Source of the DNA: Spongiactinospora rosea
Lineage (GTDB): Bacteria > Actinomycetota > Actinomycetes > Streptosporangiales > Streptosporangiaceae
Reading direction: 5' to 3'
Assembly (NCBI RefSeq): GCF_003315795.1
Contig: NZ_QMEY01000002.1
Span: 124,001-188,000 of the forward strand
DNA: 64,000 nucleotides
In this document: positions 28,433 to 37,234 of the stretch, in pieces
How positions within the stretch are numbered: the first letter of the stretch is position 1
Layout: the number at the start of each line of letters is the position of its first letter
Notes under the pieces: generated by a model
The model's input: the letters and a program-made list of their open reading frames with translations, nothing else
Database searches by the model: none
Told to the model about the DNA's origin: nothing
Translations under genes and position numbers: made by a program

Positions 28433-29119
28433 TCAGTCCAGTGCGATCGCGTTCGGTAGGTCGGTGATTCCGCTGATGATGGCGGCGTGCGGCACCCGGC
28501 GGAGTTCATCTTCGTCGTGGGCGCCGCCGAGGACGCCGATGGCGGCCGGGACTCCGGCACGGTAGGCGGCGAGCAGGTCGTTGCGCGTGTCGCCGGCCAC
28601 CAGGATGGACCGCACGCCGGTGGCCTCCAGCCGCGCGGCGGCGGCCCAGACGAGGTCGGGGTAGGGGCGGCCCCTGCCCACGTCCTCAGGGGACAGCACG
28701 AGGTCGGCGAACCCGGACCAGCCCAGCTCCTCCAGCACCAGGTCGCGTATCTCGCGAGGGAAACCGGTGATGAGCGCGATCTTGATGCCATGGGCGCGCA
28801 GCCTGCCGAACACCGACAGGGCGCCGGGTTTGGCCGTGACGGTGCCGGAACGGACGGCCTCCACGACGGCGCGGACGAACTCCTCGTAGGCGGCACGAGC
28901 CCGGATCGCGTCGGGGACGAGCAGCTCGAACATCCGCTGCTTCGGCATACCCCGCAGCTCGCGCAGCCGCGCGGGGGCGGGCGGGACGCCGACCGACCGA
29001 AGCGCCCGCTCGACGGCCGCGGGTACGCTGCCGTTCTCCTCGACGGTGGTGCCGGCCATGTCGAGTACGGCGACCTTGGCTCCCTCATCCTCCAGGTGAA
29101 CGCGCACGCCTACCTCCAT
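28433..29119 (-). CDS. HAD hydrolase of the phosphonatase-like (PhnX-related) type
   Basis: 228 residues. The nucleophile loop is DMAGTTV: Asp20 is followed at +2 by Ala22, as in phosphonoacetaldehyde hydrolase, where ordinary HAD phosphatases have Asp. In the cap region RGMPKQRMF places Lys60 where PhnX has its Schiff-base lysine (MGLLK). Motif 2 is LITGFP and the acidic motif AGDTRNDLL. This matches the phosphonatase-like family found near aminophosphonate transporters. Likely action is C-P cleavage of phosphonoacetaldehyde or a close analogue in the cytoplasm. It overlaps the regulator gene by ten bases. A plain phosphatase is the alternative. Confidence 0.78.
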   Translation of the reverse strand: MEVGVRVHLEDEGAKVAVLDMAGTTVEENGSVPAAVERALRSVGVPPAPARLRELRGMPKQRMFELLVPDAIRARAAYEEFVRAVVEAVRSGTVTAKPGALSVFGRLRAHGIKIALITGFPREIRDLVLEELGWSGFADLVLSPEDVGRGRPYPDLVWAAAARLEATGVRSILVAGDTRNDLLAAYRAGVPAAIGVLGGAHDEDELRRVPHAAIISGITDLPNAIALD

Positions 29120-30021
29120 GTCTGGGCGGAGTGCTCGTCACTGATGCGGGACATCAGGTCGAGCGCGGATTTCGAGTACCTGCCGCGCCGTACCGCGACG
29201 CCGACGAGCAGGGCGTCGAACACGGCCAGATGGGTCGACCGGCTGGTCAGCGCCTCCAGTTGCAGGCCCTGGTCCGGGCCGCCCGCCACCAGTGCGAAGT
29301 CGGAGACCTCCACCAGGGGAGACGCCGCGAAACTGGTGATCGAGATGAGCGCCGCGCCGGCCCTGGCCGCCTCCCGCGCCGTCGTGATCGTCTCCATGGT
29401 CCGCCCCGTGTGGCTGATCAGCAATGCCACGTCGCCGCTGGACAGCCGGGTCGCGGCGAGGTGCTGCTCGATCGCGCCCTGCGGTGCGATCGCCCAGTAC
29501 CCGAGGGCGGACAGGCGGTAGGCGGCGTCCTGCGCGGGACTGGCCGACGCGCCGTTGCCGACGACGAGGATCCGCGAGGCGAACACCGTCTTCTCGATCG
29601 CGCCCTCAAGGGCCAGGGCATCGACCGTCTCCACGGCGTCGCGCAGCGTCTGGGCAGTGGCGAAGAGGATGCGGCGGACCAGTTGGGCCGCGCTCGTCTC
29701 TACGCCGATGCCCGCCGAGTGCACCACCTGCTCGTCGCGCAGGGCGATGTCCTTGGCGAGAGCCAGCTTGAGGTCCTGGAAGCCGGTGAAGCCGGCGCTC
29801 TGACACGCTCGCACCACCGTTGACGTCGCCGTCCCGATCTCGGTCGCGATCTCGGCGAGCGAGGAGTCGACGACCTGGTCAGGTCGTGCCAGAACGTACC
29901 CGAGGACCCGCGCCTCTGAGCTGTTCAGCGTATTGCCGCAGGACTTGACCCGGGAGTAGACCTGACCGGACCCGAGGGCCCTCGGGCCGGTGCCGTCCGC
30001 CGGCTTCTGGTCTATCGCCAT
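29110..30021 (-). CDS. RpiR/MurR-family transcriptional regulator
   Basis: 303 residues from ATG 30021. The N-terminal helix-turn-helix domain includes SSLAEIATEIGTATSTVVR, and the C-terminal SIS domain has VVGNGASASPAQDAAYRL and LLISHTGRTMETI, which bind phospho-sugars or similar anions. It lies inside the operon it probably controls, between the RraA-like and HAD genes. Its operator should be near the promoter at 31484-31512. An anionic phosphorylated or phosphonylated inducer fits the SIS domain. Confidence 0.9.
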   Translation of the reverse strand: MAIDQKPADGTGPRALGSGQVYSRVKSCGNTLNSSEARVLGYVLARPDQVVDSSLAEIATEIGTATSTVVRACQSAGFTGFQDLKLALAKDIALRDEQVVHSAGIGVETSAAQLVRRILFATAQTLRDAVETVDALALEGAIEKTVFASRILVVGNGASASPAQDAAYRLSALGYWAIAPQGAIEQHLAATRLSSGDVALLISHTGRTMETITTAREAARAGAALISITSFAASPLVEVSDFALVAGGPDQGLQLEALTSRSTHLAVFDALLVGVAVRRGRYSKSALDLMSRISDEHSAQTWR

Positions 30022-30542
30022 GGCACGACCACCACCCCGTCGTCGTCGGCCCACAGGTGCGAGCCGGGAATGAACGTCACGCCACCGAACCGTACGGGCC
30101 GGCCGGCGACGCCCGCACCGGTCTTGGCCGGCTGACGGGGGTGTGATCCCAGGGCCATGATCCCGAAAGGCATACCGGCGAGCCAGCGCACATAGCGGAC
30201 GGGGCCGTTGACGATGATCCCCGACCAGCCGTGTTCGAGCGCGAGCTCGACGTGGGTGGGCCCGCTGATCGCGCACCGCGTGGTGGCGTGGGCGTCGATC
30301 ACCAGCACCCGGCCCTCTCCCGCGCCTTCCAGTACCCGCCGGACGAGGGCGTTGTCGTCATCGACCTCGACCGTCTCAACCGTCCCGCCGAACTCGCGGA
30401 CCGCCCCGAAATGGGTCATCTGAACACTCAATACCTGGACATCACGTATCCGTGCGTCGGCGAGATCGCCCGTCTTGGACGGCCCCGGAGACCCTGTCCC
30501 GCCACGGCCGTCCTGCGTGCCCGTCCAGTCGCTCGCGCTCAT
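30012..30542 (-). CDS. RraA-like / HMG-aldolase-family protein
   Basis: 176 residues. The family core is clear: GTVETVEVDDDNALVRRVL, GEGRVLVIDAHATTRCA, GWSGIIVNGPVRYVRWLAG and FIPGSHLWADDDGVVVVP. In class II aldolases and decarboxylases of this family the active site reads GxVRD, where Asp holds the metal; here it is VRY, so the Asp is replaced by Tyr. It may therefore not be a normal oxaloacetate or HMG aldolase. The gene abuts the dioxygenase gene with no spacing. Its role in the pathway is unknown. Confidence 0.82.
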   Translation of the reverse strand: MSASDWTGTQDGRGGTGSPGPSKTGDLADARIRDVQVLSVQMTHFGAVREFGGTVETVEVDDDNALVRRVLEGAGEGRVLVIDAHATTRCAISGPTHVELALEHGWSGIIVNGPVRYVRWLAGMPFGIMALGSHPRQPAKTGAGVAGRPVRFGGVTFIPGSHLWADDDGVVVVPWR

Positions 30543-31436
30543 TCAGAATCCGACTCCCGGCCAGTACCGCCCGTTCAACCGCTTGAGATCACGATGCCGC
30601 TCGCCGAGGATCGCCTTCCGCCCGTGCAGCACCCTCCGGTTGTCGAGGAAGAGGACCTCGCCGGGTACCAGGCGATGGACCGACCACCAGCGTTCGTCGT
30701 GGATCTCCGAGGAGAGCCGCTCGAAAGCCGCCACATGCGCGTCGCTGGGCCGGTTCATCTCCCGCATCCCGGCGCGGACGGCCTCGTCGCGGAACCTCAG
30801 TGCGTGCCGGCGGGTGCCGTCGCGCTCCTCCACCGTGAGCAGGGGCGCGGTGATCGCGAAGTCCCGCTTCGGCACGTTGAAGATCGGGAACTCCGGCTCT
30901 TGGAGCAGGTCGTAGCTTCGCGGATCCGAGGCCGCGAGCCACTGGGCGATCGGCTCGATCCGCACCAGCACGGATTCGCCTCCGGTCTCCGCGTCGTTGG
31001 CGACGCAGGCCAGTACCAGATAGTGAGGAGGCTCCCCGCGCGCGGACTGGTCAGTGTGCGGCATCAACGCGGTGCGCCGCTGACTGTGCGGACGCTGTCG
31101 CGGATCAGTCGCGTCGGACGGCGTCACATGATCGATGTAGCGAACCGGCCGCTCCGTCGCCGCGACCAGCCCGCCGACGAATTGGCACATCAGCGCCAGC
31201 AGGACGTCCGAGTCCGTCGGCACCCCCTGGAGCAGCGCCAGCCCGTCATCGGACAACGCCTTGGACACCGAAGCGAGCGCCCCGACGGCATCCGGGCACA
31301 CCTCGCGCAGGACGTCCCCGGTGTCGTCGCGGCTCATCGCGGCCACACCGGCGACGGAGTGGCCGTTCTCGACCGCCTGCGCAGCGGCTCGAAGCCCTTC
31401 GGGCGCACGCACCACCGTCAACCCATCTGCGCTCAT
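30543..31436 (-). CDS. TauD/TfdA-family Fe(II)/2-oxoglutarate dioxygenase
   Basis: 297 residues from ATG 31436 (an in-frame GTG lies one codon upstream; AAGGGGAC precedes). Iron ligands are His127 and Asp129 in MPHTDQS and His271 in RRVLHGRKA, with Arg residues after it for 2-oxoglutarate. TauD relatives hydroxylate next to sulfonate, phosphonate or quaternary-amine groups; taurine, trimethylaminoethylphosphonate and butyrobetaine are examples. As first gene of the importer/phosphonatase operon it likely starts breakdown of the imported compound. The exact substrate is not readable. Confidence 0.85.
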   Translation of the reverse strand: MSADGLTVVRAPEGLRAAAQAVENGHSVAGVAAMSRDDTGDVLREVCPDAVGALASVSKALSDDGLALLQGVPTDSDVLLALMCQFVGGLVAATERPVRYIDHVTPSDATDPRQRPHSQRRTALMPHTDQSARGEPPHYLVLACVANDAETGGESVLVRIEPIAQWLAASDPRSYDLLQEPEFPIFNVPKRDFAITAPLLTVEERDGTRRHALRFRDEAVRAGMREMNRPSDAHVAAFERLSSEIHDERWWSVHRLVPGEVLFLDNRRVLHGRKAILGERHRDLKRLNGRYWPGVGF

Positions 31437-31906
31437 CACCGTCCCCTTCGGACGAGAAATCCCGAAACTTCCTATCGTTCGAGACGTTAGATCCGGCGCA
31501 GAGGCGGGTCAAGCGGGGTATACCATTCTTCTCTTGTCATCCATTACCTGGACACTTCCGGGCAATCCCGGTGACGCGGCGGCGATGCGACCACACCTGC
31601 ACCCGCATCGGCGATCCTTCATTCTCCTGATCTTCGGATCATTCATCCGAGCCCCGCCAGGACCAGAAGAAGCCGACCCCCAAGACGGGAGTCGCGCCGC
31701 CGCGTTGGTGCCGCTGCCGGGGGGCGGAGTCGGGGGCGCTGGGGCGTCGGGCCCGGCCGGCGGCGGGATGTGCGGGGGCAGCCGGGCTCGTAGCAGATCG
31801 GCGTACAGCCGGATCGGGAGAGGTGGACCGGTTCCGGGGTGGGGGGGCGAGGTGATGTCGTGGCCACCCGGCTCGTTTTGGAGGGCGCCAGGGCGAGGGG
31901 AGGCTC
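31437..31906. other. Intergenic region between the two catabolic operons
   Basis: 470 bases without a credible gene. It holds the promoter at 31484-31512, an 8-base palindrome GGTATACC at 31517-31524 that could belong to an operator, and G/C-rich runs towards the end of the aldehyde dehydrogenase gene. No terminator hairpin was identified with certainty. Confidence 0.45.
31484..31512 (-). promoter_or_regulatory. Sigma-70-type promoter of the dioxygenase/importer operon
   Basis: On the minus strand TTGACC (31507-31512) and TAACGT (31484-31489) are separated by exactly 17 bases, placing the start of transcription about 40 bases before the dioxygenase start codon. The RpiR regulator encoded in the operon is the obvious candidate to act here. 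Confidence 0.5.
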
Positions 31907-33286
31907 TCACGTCGTGTGAATGCGCACCGCCTGAAGGTTGGCCAGCTCGTACACCCCCCACTTGCCCAGCTCGCGCCCATGGCCGCTGGCCTTGACACCG
32001 CCGGTGGGAAGGCGCGGATCGGTCGCGGAGATCGTGTTGATGAAGACGGCCCCGGTATGGATTCGCGTGCTCACGGAGGCGGCGTGATCGTCGTCGGCGC
32101 TCCACAGGCTGCTGCTCAGCCCGTAGCGTGAAGAGTTGGCGATGGCGATCAGCTCGTCGTCGTGCGCGCCCGTCGTGAGCACGCCGAGCGGCCCGAACGT
32201 CTCCTCGGAGAGGAGAACGGAGTCGCGCCCGTCCACCTCGACGACCGTCGGCGAGAACCACGCGCCGCGGGAACTTTCGGGCGCTTCGGCCTGGGCGATC
32301 ACCCGGGCTCCGGCCGCCAGGGCCTGGGCGCGTTGCTCACGTAGCACGTCGCGCAGGTCATGGCGCGCGAGCGGCCCGACGTCAACGGTCTCGTCCGCCG
32401 GGTTGCCGACGCTCAGCTCGCGAACGTACGGGACCAATGCCGCCACGAACGCGTCACGCACGTCACGGTGGACGAGGATCCGCTTTGCCGCGATGCAGCT
32501 CTGCCCGTTGTTGAGGAACCGGGATCGCACCGCGGCGGCGGCCGCGGCGGGGACGTCCGCGTCGGCCAGGACGATGAACGGGTCAGATCCACCGAGCTCC
32601 AGCACGCACTTCTTGAGCGCGGCGCCGGCGCGCGCGGCAACAAGGGCGCCCACACGATCGCTGCCGGTGAAGGTGACGGCGGCGACGCGGCCGTCACCGA
32701 TGATGTCCGACGCCGTGGCCGGGTCGACGACGACGGTCTGCAGGACGCCGGGGCCGAACGCGTCCAGGAACGCCTTCTCGATCGCCATCGCGTTTCCCGT
32801 GACGGACTCCGCGTGCTTGAGCACGACGGTGTTACCGGCCGCGATCGCAGGCAGCATCGCGCGGATCACCTGCCACCACGGGTAGTTCCATGGGAGGAGC
32901 GCGAACACCACTCCGAGCGGCATGACCCGGACGATCGCGGTGTCGCCGTCTAGGTCGAAGGTCTCCGGCCGCAGAATCTCGGGAAGCCGCTCGGAATAGT
33001 AGCGGCAGGCGGCGACGCACTTGTCGATCTCGGCTCGCGCCTGCGTGATCGGCTTGCCCATCTCAAGGGTGATGAGCGTCGCGAGCGGCTCCCGCCGCTC
33101 CGTGAGGAGGTCGCCGAGCCGTTCGATCGAGGTGACGCGTTCCTCCAGGCCGGACCGTTCCCAGGGCGAGGCCGCGGCGACGTCGAGCACCCGGTCGATG
33201 CCCTGGGGAGTCGTGTACGGGTAGAAGTCCAGCTCGTCGCCCGATGCCGGGTCGACGGTGACGATACCGGCGTCCGCGCGTGTCAT
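31907..33286 (-). CDS. NAD(P)-dependent aldehyde dehydrogenase (succinate-semialdehyde type)
   Basis: 459 residues with the complete ALDH active site: Asn134 in LPWNYPWWQ, Glu230 in LELGGSDP and Cys264 in NNGQSC. Length and the PWNYPWWQ motif match the short Sad/GabD-type succinate-semialdehyde dehydrogenases. It is the last gene of the amidohydrolase operon and overlaps the decarboxylase beta gene by four bases. If the decarboxylase makes sulfo- or phosphonoacetaldehyde, this enzyme would oxidise it to the acid. Other semialdehydes remain possible. Confidence 0.9.
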   Translation of the reverse strand: MTRADAGIVTVDPASGDELDFYPYTTPQGIDRVLDVAAASPWERSGLEERVTSIERLGDLLTERREPLATLITLEMGKPITQARAEIDKCVAACRYYSERLPEILRPETFDLDGDTAIVRVMPLGVVFALLPWNYPWWQVIRAMLPAIAAGNTVVLKHAESVTGNAMAIEKAFLDAFGPGVLQTVVVDPATASDIIGDGRVAAVTFTGSDRVGALVAARAGAALKKCVLELGGSDPFIVLADADVPAAAAAAVRSRFLNNGQSCIAAKRILVHRDVRDAFVAALVPYVRELSVGNPADETVDVGPLARHDLRDVLREQRAQALAAGARVIAQAEAPESSRGAWFSPTVVEVDGRDSVLLSEETFGPLGVLTTGAHDDELIAIANSSRYGLSSSLWSADDDHAASVSTRIHTGAVFINTISATDPRLPTGGVKASGHGRELGKWGVYELANLQAVRIHTT

Positions 33287-33861
33287 ACCGCGTTCCCCGC
33301 CTCACGCAGCCAGAGAGCGAACCGGCCCGTGATCGCGACCGGGTCGATCAGCAGCTTCTCGATACCCTCGGCGTTCCCCGGCTCGATACGGGCGTGCAGG
33401 AACGCCGGTTCCCGCACGGCGAGCAGTTCGTTGAAGGCGGCGCTCAGCCCGCTGGTGGTGTCGGCCGAGCGCGTGACCCAGCCCGCGGCCGCCGCCAGTT
33501 TCTCCAGGTCGACTCTCGATGAGTAGGTCGGCAGGGCCCCGGTCGACGCGTACACCCCGTTGTCGAGGAGGACGAGGAGCAGGTTGCCGGGCGCGAGGTA
33601 GCCGCCGGTCGGCAGGACGTTCGGGTTCATGAGCAGCGAACCGTCCCCTTCGACGCAGACGACCTTCGGCACGGACGGGCCCACGCTGAGCGCCAGCCCG
33701 GTCGCCACCGATCCCGCCAGGCCCATCGCGTCGAGGAGGTAGAGGTGGTTGTCGCTGTCCTTCACCGACGCCAGCTCCCGGCTCGTCGCCGCGCAGGTCA
33801 CGACGACGGGATGCCGGCTCGTCAGGCTCGCCAGTACTTCGAGTGCTTCGATGCGCTTCAT
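33283..33861 (-). CDS. TPP-binding beta subunit of a sulfo/phosphonopyruvate-decarboxylase-like enzyme
   Basis: 192 residues covering only the C-terminal (PP) domain of thiamine diphosphate enzymes. The cofactor motif begins VEGDGSLLMNPNVL and ends LLLVLLDNGVY. Split two-gene decarboxylases of this size include ComD/ComE sulfopyruvate decarboxylase; phosphonopyruvate decarboxylases are close relatives, usually fused. It shares a base with the alpha-subunit stop, so the two chains are co-translated. The product would be an aldehyde passed to the dehydrogenase encoded next, or to the phosphonatase-like HAD enzyme. Confidence 0.85.
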   Translation of the reverse strand: MKRIEALEVLASLTSRHPVVVTCAATSRELASVKDSDNHLYLLDAMGLAGSVATGLALSVGPSVPKVVCVEGDGSLLMNPNVLPTGGYLAPGNLLLVLLDNGVYASTGALPTYSSRVDLEKLAAAAGWVTRSADTTSGLSAAFNELLAVREPAFLHARIEPGNAEGIEKLLIDPVAITGRFALWLREAGNAV

Positions 33862-34394
33862 CAGGCGACCTTCCCGTCGGTGTTCCAGAACGACCCGAGG
33901 ACCATCACGGGCCGATACGTCATGACCGAGTGCACCCCGGCCTCCTGCACGGCGTCCCGCCAGTCCTCGGGGCCGCTCCTGCGATCCAGCTCGATGACGG
34001 GGAGTCCGGCGGCGCGCAGGATGGCCGGCACGGGCTGGCTGATGGAGTGGATCATCGAGTTGTACTCGCCGAGGCCGCCGCGGGTGTTGGCGAAGACGAG
34101 CAGCGGCAGGTGGTAGGCGAGCGTGAACGTCGTGAGCGCCGTGAGCGCGTTGCCGAAGCCGTTGTCCTGCATGACCACGGCGCCGAGCTCGCCGGTGAAC
34201 GCCACCGCTCCCATCACGCCGATCGCCTCTTCCTCCCGCGAGAGCGGCGTGACGCGCGGCGAGACGCCGTTCGCCCCGTCATCCGACGCGACCAGGGAAT
34301 TGATGATCGGCGCCACTGTCACGGACGGGATGTACCCGACACGTGCCGTGCCGGCCGCCCAGATGCCGTCGGCGACGGCTTTCGCGTATGTCAT
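33861..34394 (-). CDS. TPP-enzyme alpha subunit (PYR domain) of the same decarboxylase
   Basis: 177 residues forming the PYR domain. LSREEEAIGVMGAVAFTG contains the Glu that activates the thiamine ring, followed by VMQDNGFGNALTALTT, both typical of sulfopyruvate/phosphonopyruvate decarboxylase alpha chains. It overlaps the PLP dehydratase gene by four bases. With the beta subunit it should form an alpha2beta2-type active site at the subunit interface. Confidence 0.85.
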   Translation of the reverse strand: MTYAKAVADGIWAAGTARVGYIPSVTVAPIINSLVASDDGANGVSPRVTPLSREEEAIGVMGAVAFTGELGAVVMQDNGFGNALTALTTFTLAYHLPLLVFANTRGGLGEYNSMIHSISQPVPAILRAAGLPVIELDRRSGPEDWRDAVQEAGVHSVMTYRPVMVLGSFWNTDGKVA

Positions 34395-35356
34395 GGGTGT
34401 GATTCCTCCAAGTCGGGAAGGGCGAGGGCTTCGGCGAGAAGGGCGGGATCGATGTTGCCGCCGGACACGACCGCGACGGCTCGCCCGAACCCGCCGGGCT
34501 CCGAGAGGTAGGCGCCGACACCGAGGGCACCGCTCGGCTCGACGACGAGACGGGAACGACGGGCGAGCACCCCGACCGCGGTCAGGATCTCGCGCTCGCT
34601 CACCGTGACGATCTCATCGACGGTCGCCTGGATGAGCGGGAACGTCAGCTCACCGACCACTGGTGTCCGCGTCCCGTCGGCGATCGTGCGCGAGGTGTCC
34701 TCCGCGTTCCACGCGATCCGGCGGCCGGCCGCGAGGGAGTCACGCGCGTCGGCGGCCAGTTCCGATTCCACGCCGATGACCCGCGTACCTGGTGACACCT
34801 GCTTGACCGCCACGCCGACCCCGGAGATCAGCCCGCCCCCGCCGATCGGCACCAGTACCGTGTCGATTTCGTCGAGCTCTTCGAGGAACTCCAGGGCGAG
34901 CGTCCCCTGCCCGGCGATCACGTCGGCATGGTCGAACGGCGGGATCATCGCCATCCCGCGGTCGGCCCGCACCTCCTCGGCGACCAGCTCGCGGCGGGCG
35001 CCGGGGGCGAAGATCACGTCGGCGCCGAGCTCCCTGGTCGCGTTCACCTTGACCTCCGCCGCGCCCTCCGGCATGACGATGACCGCGGGAACCCCGGCCG
35101 CTCGCGCGGCCCAGGCGACGGCCTGGCCGTGGTTCCCGCTCGAATGCGTGACCACCCCGCGCGCCCGCGCCTCCGGGCGGAGCCGCCGTACCGCGTTGAG
35201 CGCGCCGCGGATCTTGAACGCGCCGATCGGCTGGAGGCTCTCGGCCTTCAGATAGAGCTCGCCTCGAGCCCAGGGCGCTGCGAGCAGCGGTGTCCGGACG
35301 ACATCGCCGGCGATCCGGGCCTGCGCGTCGACGATGTCATGAGTCGTGACCGTCAT
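34391..35356 (-). CDS. Threonine/serine dehydratase-like PLP enzyme (fold II)
   Basis: 321 residues from ATG 35356 (ATGA overlap with RidA). PLP lysine is Lys48 in PIGAFKIRGA, the substrate carboxylate loop is SSGNHGQAVAWAA and the phosphate loop is GGGGLISG. There is no C-terminal ACT regulatory domain, so it is of the catabolic kind that also includes serine racemase and hydroxyaspartate dehydratase. Such enzymes release an enamine, and the adjacent RidA gene fits this. A beta-elimination or deamination yielding a 2-oxo acid for the TPP decarboxylase is inferred. Confidence 0.88.
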   Translation of the reverse strand: MTVTTHDIVDAQARIAGDVVRTPLLAAPWARGELYLKAESLQPIGAFKIRGALNAVRRLRPEARARGVVTHSSGNHGQAVAWAARAAGVPAVIVMPEGAAEVKVNATRELGADVIFAPGARRELVAEEVRADRGMAMIPPFDHADVIAGQGTLALEFLEELDEIDTVLVPIGGGGLISGVGVAVKQVSPGTRVIGVESELAADARDSLAAGRRIAWNAEDTSRTIADGTRTPVVGELTFPLIQATVDEIVTVSEREILTAVGVLARRSRLVVEPSGALGVGAYLSEPGGFGRAVAVVSGGNIDPALLAEALALPDLEESHP

Positions 35357-35739
35357 GGCTTCGGGCCCCGTACGGCGATCGCGTCGAGCTCGACGCGGGC
35401 CCCGTAGGGCAGTTCCGCGACGGCGATGCACGTGCGTGCGGGCAGCGGTTCCGGCAGCAACTGCTGGTACGCCTGGTCCATGGCGTTCCGGTCGGACATG
35501 GATGCCAGGTAGACCGTGATCTTCGCGACGTCGTTGAGGCCGAGGCCCGCCGAGGCGAGCCGGGCTCGCAGGTTCGCGACGGCCTGCCGGGTCTCCTTGG
35601 CGACGCCGCCGCCGACGAGCGCCCCGTTGGCCAGGCCCAGTTGCCCGGAGATGAAAACGAGCTCTCCGGAGGCTTCGCGAACCGGGCTGTACGGGTGCTG
35701 CGCCTGTGCGGGGCTGGAGGGGGCCGAGTCGATCATCAT
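35353..35739 (-). CDS. RidA-family enamine/imine deaminase
   Basis: 128 residues. The family signature Arg is in PARTCIAVAELPYGARVELDAIA, with FISGQLGL near the start. RidA proteins hydrolyse reactive enamines/imines released by PLP dehydratases to 2-oxo acids plus ammonia. Placement directly before a PLP dehydratase gene, with overlapping codons, agrees well. AAGGAAA precedes the ATG pair. Confidence 0.9.
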   Translation of the reverse strand: MMIDSAPSSPAQAQHPYSPVREASGELVFISGQLGLANGALVGGGVAKETRQAVANLRARLASAGLGLNDVAKITVYLASMSDRNAMDQAYQQLLPEPLPARTCIAVAELPYGARVELDAIAVRGPKP

Positions 35740-35752
35740 TTTCCTTACAGCG

Positions 35753-37234
35753 TCAGAGGTGGCCGAGAGAGGTGGTCTCCGTGGCGGCGACGGCTTGGCC
35801 GCGCACCTTGCGGACCAGGAACGCCGCCGGGATCGCGGCCAGCACGAACACGGCGCCGACGGTGACGATGTAGGCGTAGATGCCGGTCACCGAGTTCACC
35901 GTCTCGCCGTCGACGACGATGGCCGTCTGGCCGAGGATCGCGGATCCGACGAAGTTCATCGTCACCGCGCCGATGGCGACCATGAACATGACCATGCTGG
36001 AGACCGTGGCCTGCCGCGCCTTCGGGGCGAGGATCGAGGCCAGGTTGAACGCGGAGGTCATGAGGTTGCCGGCCGTCATGCTCAGCAGGAACGAGGCCGG
36101 TACGGCGACGGCGAGGTTGCTCGGGCCGCCGCCGAAGAGCATCAGCGCGGTGCCGGCCGTACCGGTCAGGACGCCCACCGCCAGGCACCGCGCGGGGCCG
36201 ATGCGGGTGGCGAGGACCCCGGCGCCGATACCGCCGAGCACGATGCCGATGGACGGGATGCCGAACATCAGCCCGAGCGCGAGAGGGCTGGCGAGACCGT
36301 ACCCCAGCCCCTGCTCGGGCGAGACCTCCAGGAGCATGCTGATCAGCTGAAGCTTGCTCTGATAGGCGCCCGTGCCCATGACGACCACGAGCAGCATGAC
36401 CCCGAACACGAGGGAGATGCCACGAACGTTGATGATGGGCTCCGGCCTGCGGCTGAGCACCAGGGACCAGAACAGCAGGGCGGCGACACCCGCCGCGAGC
36501 ACCAGCAGCGACACCCCGCCCAGCCAGCCGAAGACCTGGCCGAGGCTGATGTAGCCGAGCACGCCCGCGACACCGAGGGCGAGGACGAGCGCGCCCGTGA
36601 CATCGACCTTGCCGGGCGTCCGGCTCCCCCCGTCGGGTACGAGCAGGCGGACCAGCAGCGCGGCGACGACCGCGAACGAGGTGGAGATCACGAAGACGGA
36701 CTGCCAGCCGAAGGCCTCGATCGCCGGCGCCACGACGAACGGCGTCACGATGCCGAACGCGGCCGACCCGGCCGTCACGATTCCCGTGACCACCATGGAG
36801 AATTTCGGCGCGCAGATGTCGCGGACGATGGCGACCGAGAGGAACAGCGCCGCCACGACGGCGCCCTGCAGGAGGCGTCCCAGCACGAACACGCCGAGGT
36901 TCGGCGCGGTCAGGCACACGAGCCCGCCGAGCGCCGCGACGAGCAGTGCGATCACGAGCACCTTGCGCTTACCGTAGATGTCCGCGCTCTTGCCCAGCAG
37001 CGGCGACCAAAGGGCGCCGGCGAACATCGCGCTCGAGCCGATCCAGGCGAACTGATCGGTGCCGAAGGCCCGCGCCAGCTCGGGGAGCACGTACGTCGGC
37101 GCCCCGATCGCGCTGTCGAGCATGACGTTGACGAGGACGAGGATCGCGACATAGCCGATGACCCGGGGTGTCCATCCGTCGTGGAGCACGACCGCCGGCC
37201 TGCTGGTCGTGGTGGGGGGGCTGAGATCGGTCAT
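35753..37234 (-). CDS. MFS transporter (DHA2-like)
   Basis: 493 residues from ATG 37234, which overlaps the amidohydrolase stop by four bases. It has about 14 hydrophobic helices; the loop after helix 2 reads GKSADIYGKRK, the MFS motif A. It lies between catabolic genes, so uptake of a pathway substrate or export of an end product (for example an acid or inorganic anion) is plausible. Direction and substrate are not visible. Confidence 0.85.
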   Translation of the reverse strand: MTDLSPPTTTSRPAVVLHDGWTPRVIGYVAILVLVNVMLDSAIGAPTYVLPELARAFGTDQFAWIGSSAMFAGALWSPLLGKSADIYGKRKVLVIALLVAALGGLVCLTAPNLGVFVLGRLLQGAVVAALFLSVAIVRDICAPKFSMVVTGIVTAGSAAFGIVTPFVVAPAIEAFGWQSVFVISTSFAVVAALLVRLLVPDGGSRTPGKVDVTGALVLALGVAGVLGYISLGQVFGWLGGVSLLVLAAGVAALLFWSLVLSRRPEPIINVRGISLVFGVMLLVVVMGTGAYQSKLQLISMLLEVSPEQGLGYGLASPLALGLMFGIPSIGIVLGGIGAGVLATRIGPARCLAVGVLTGTAGTALMLFGGGPSNLAVAVPASFLLSMTAGNLMTSAFNLASILAPKARQATVSSMVMFMVAIGAVTMNFVGSAILGQTAIVVDGETVNSVTGIYAYIVTVGAVFVLAAIPAAFLVRKVRGQAVAATETTSLGHL

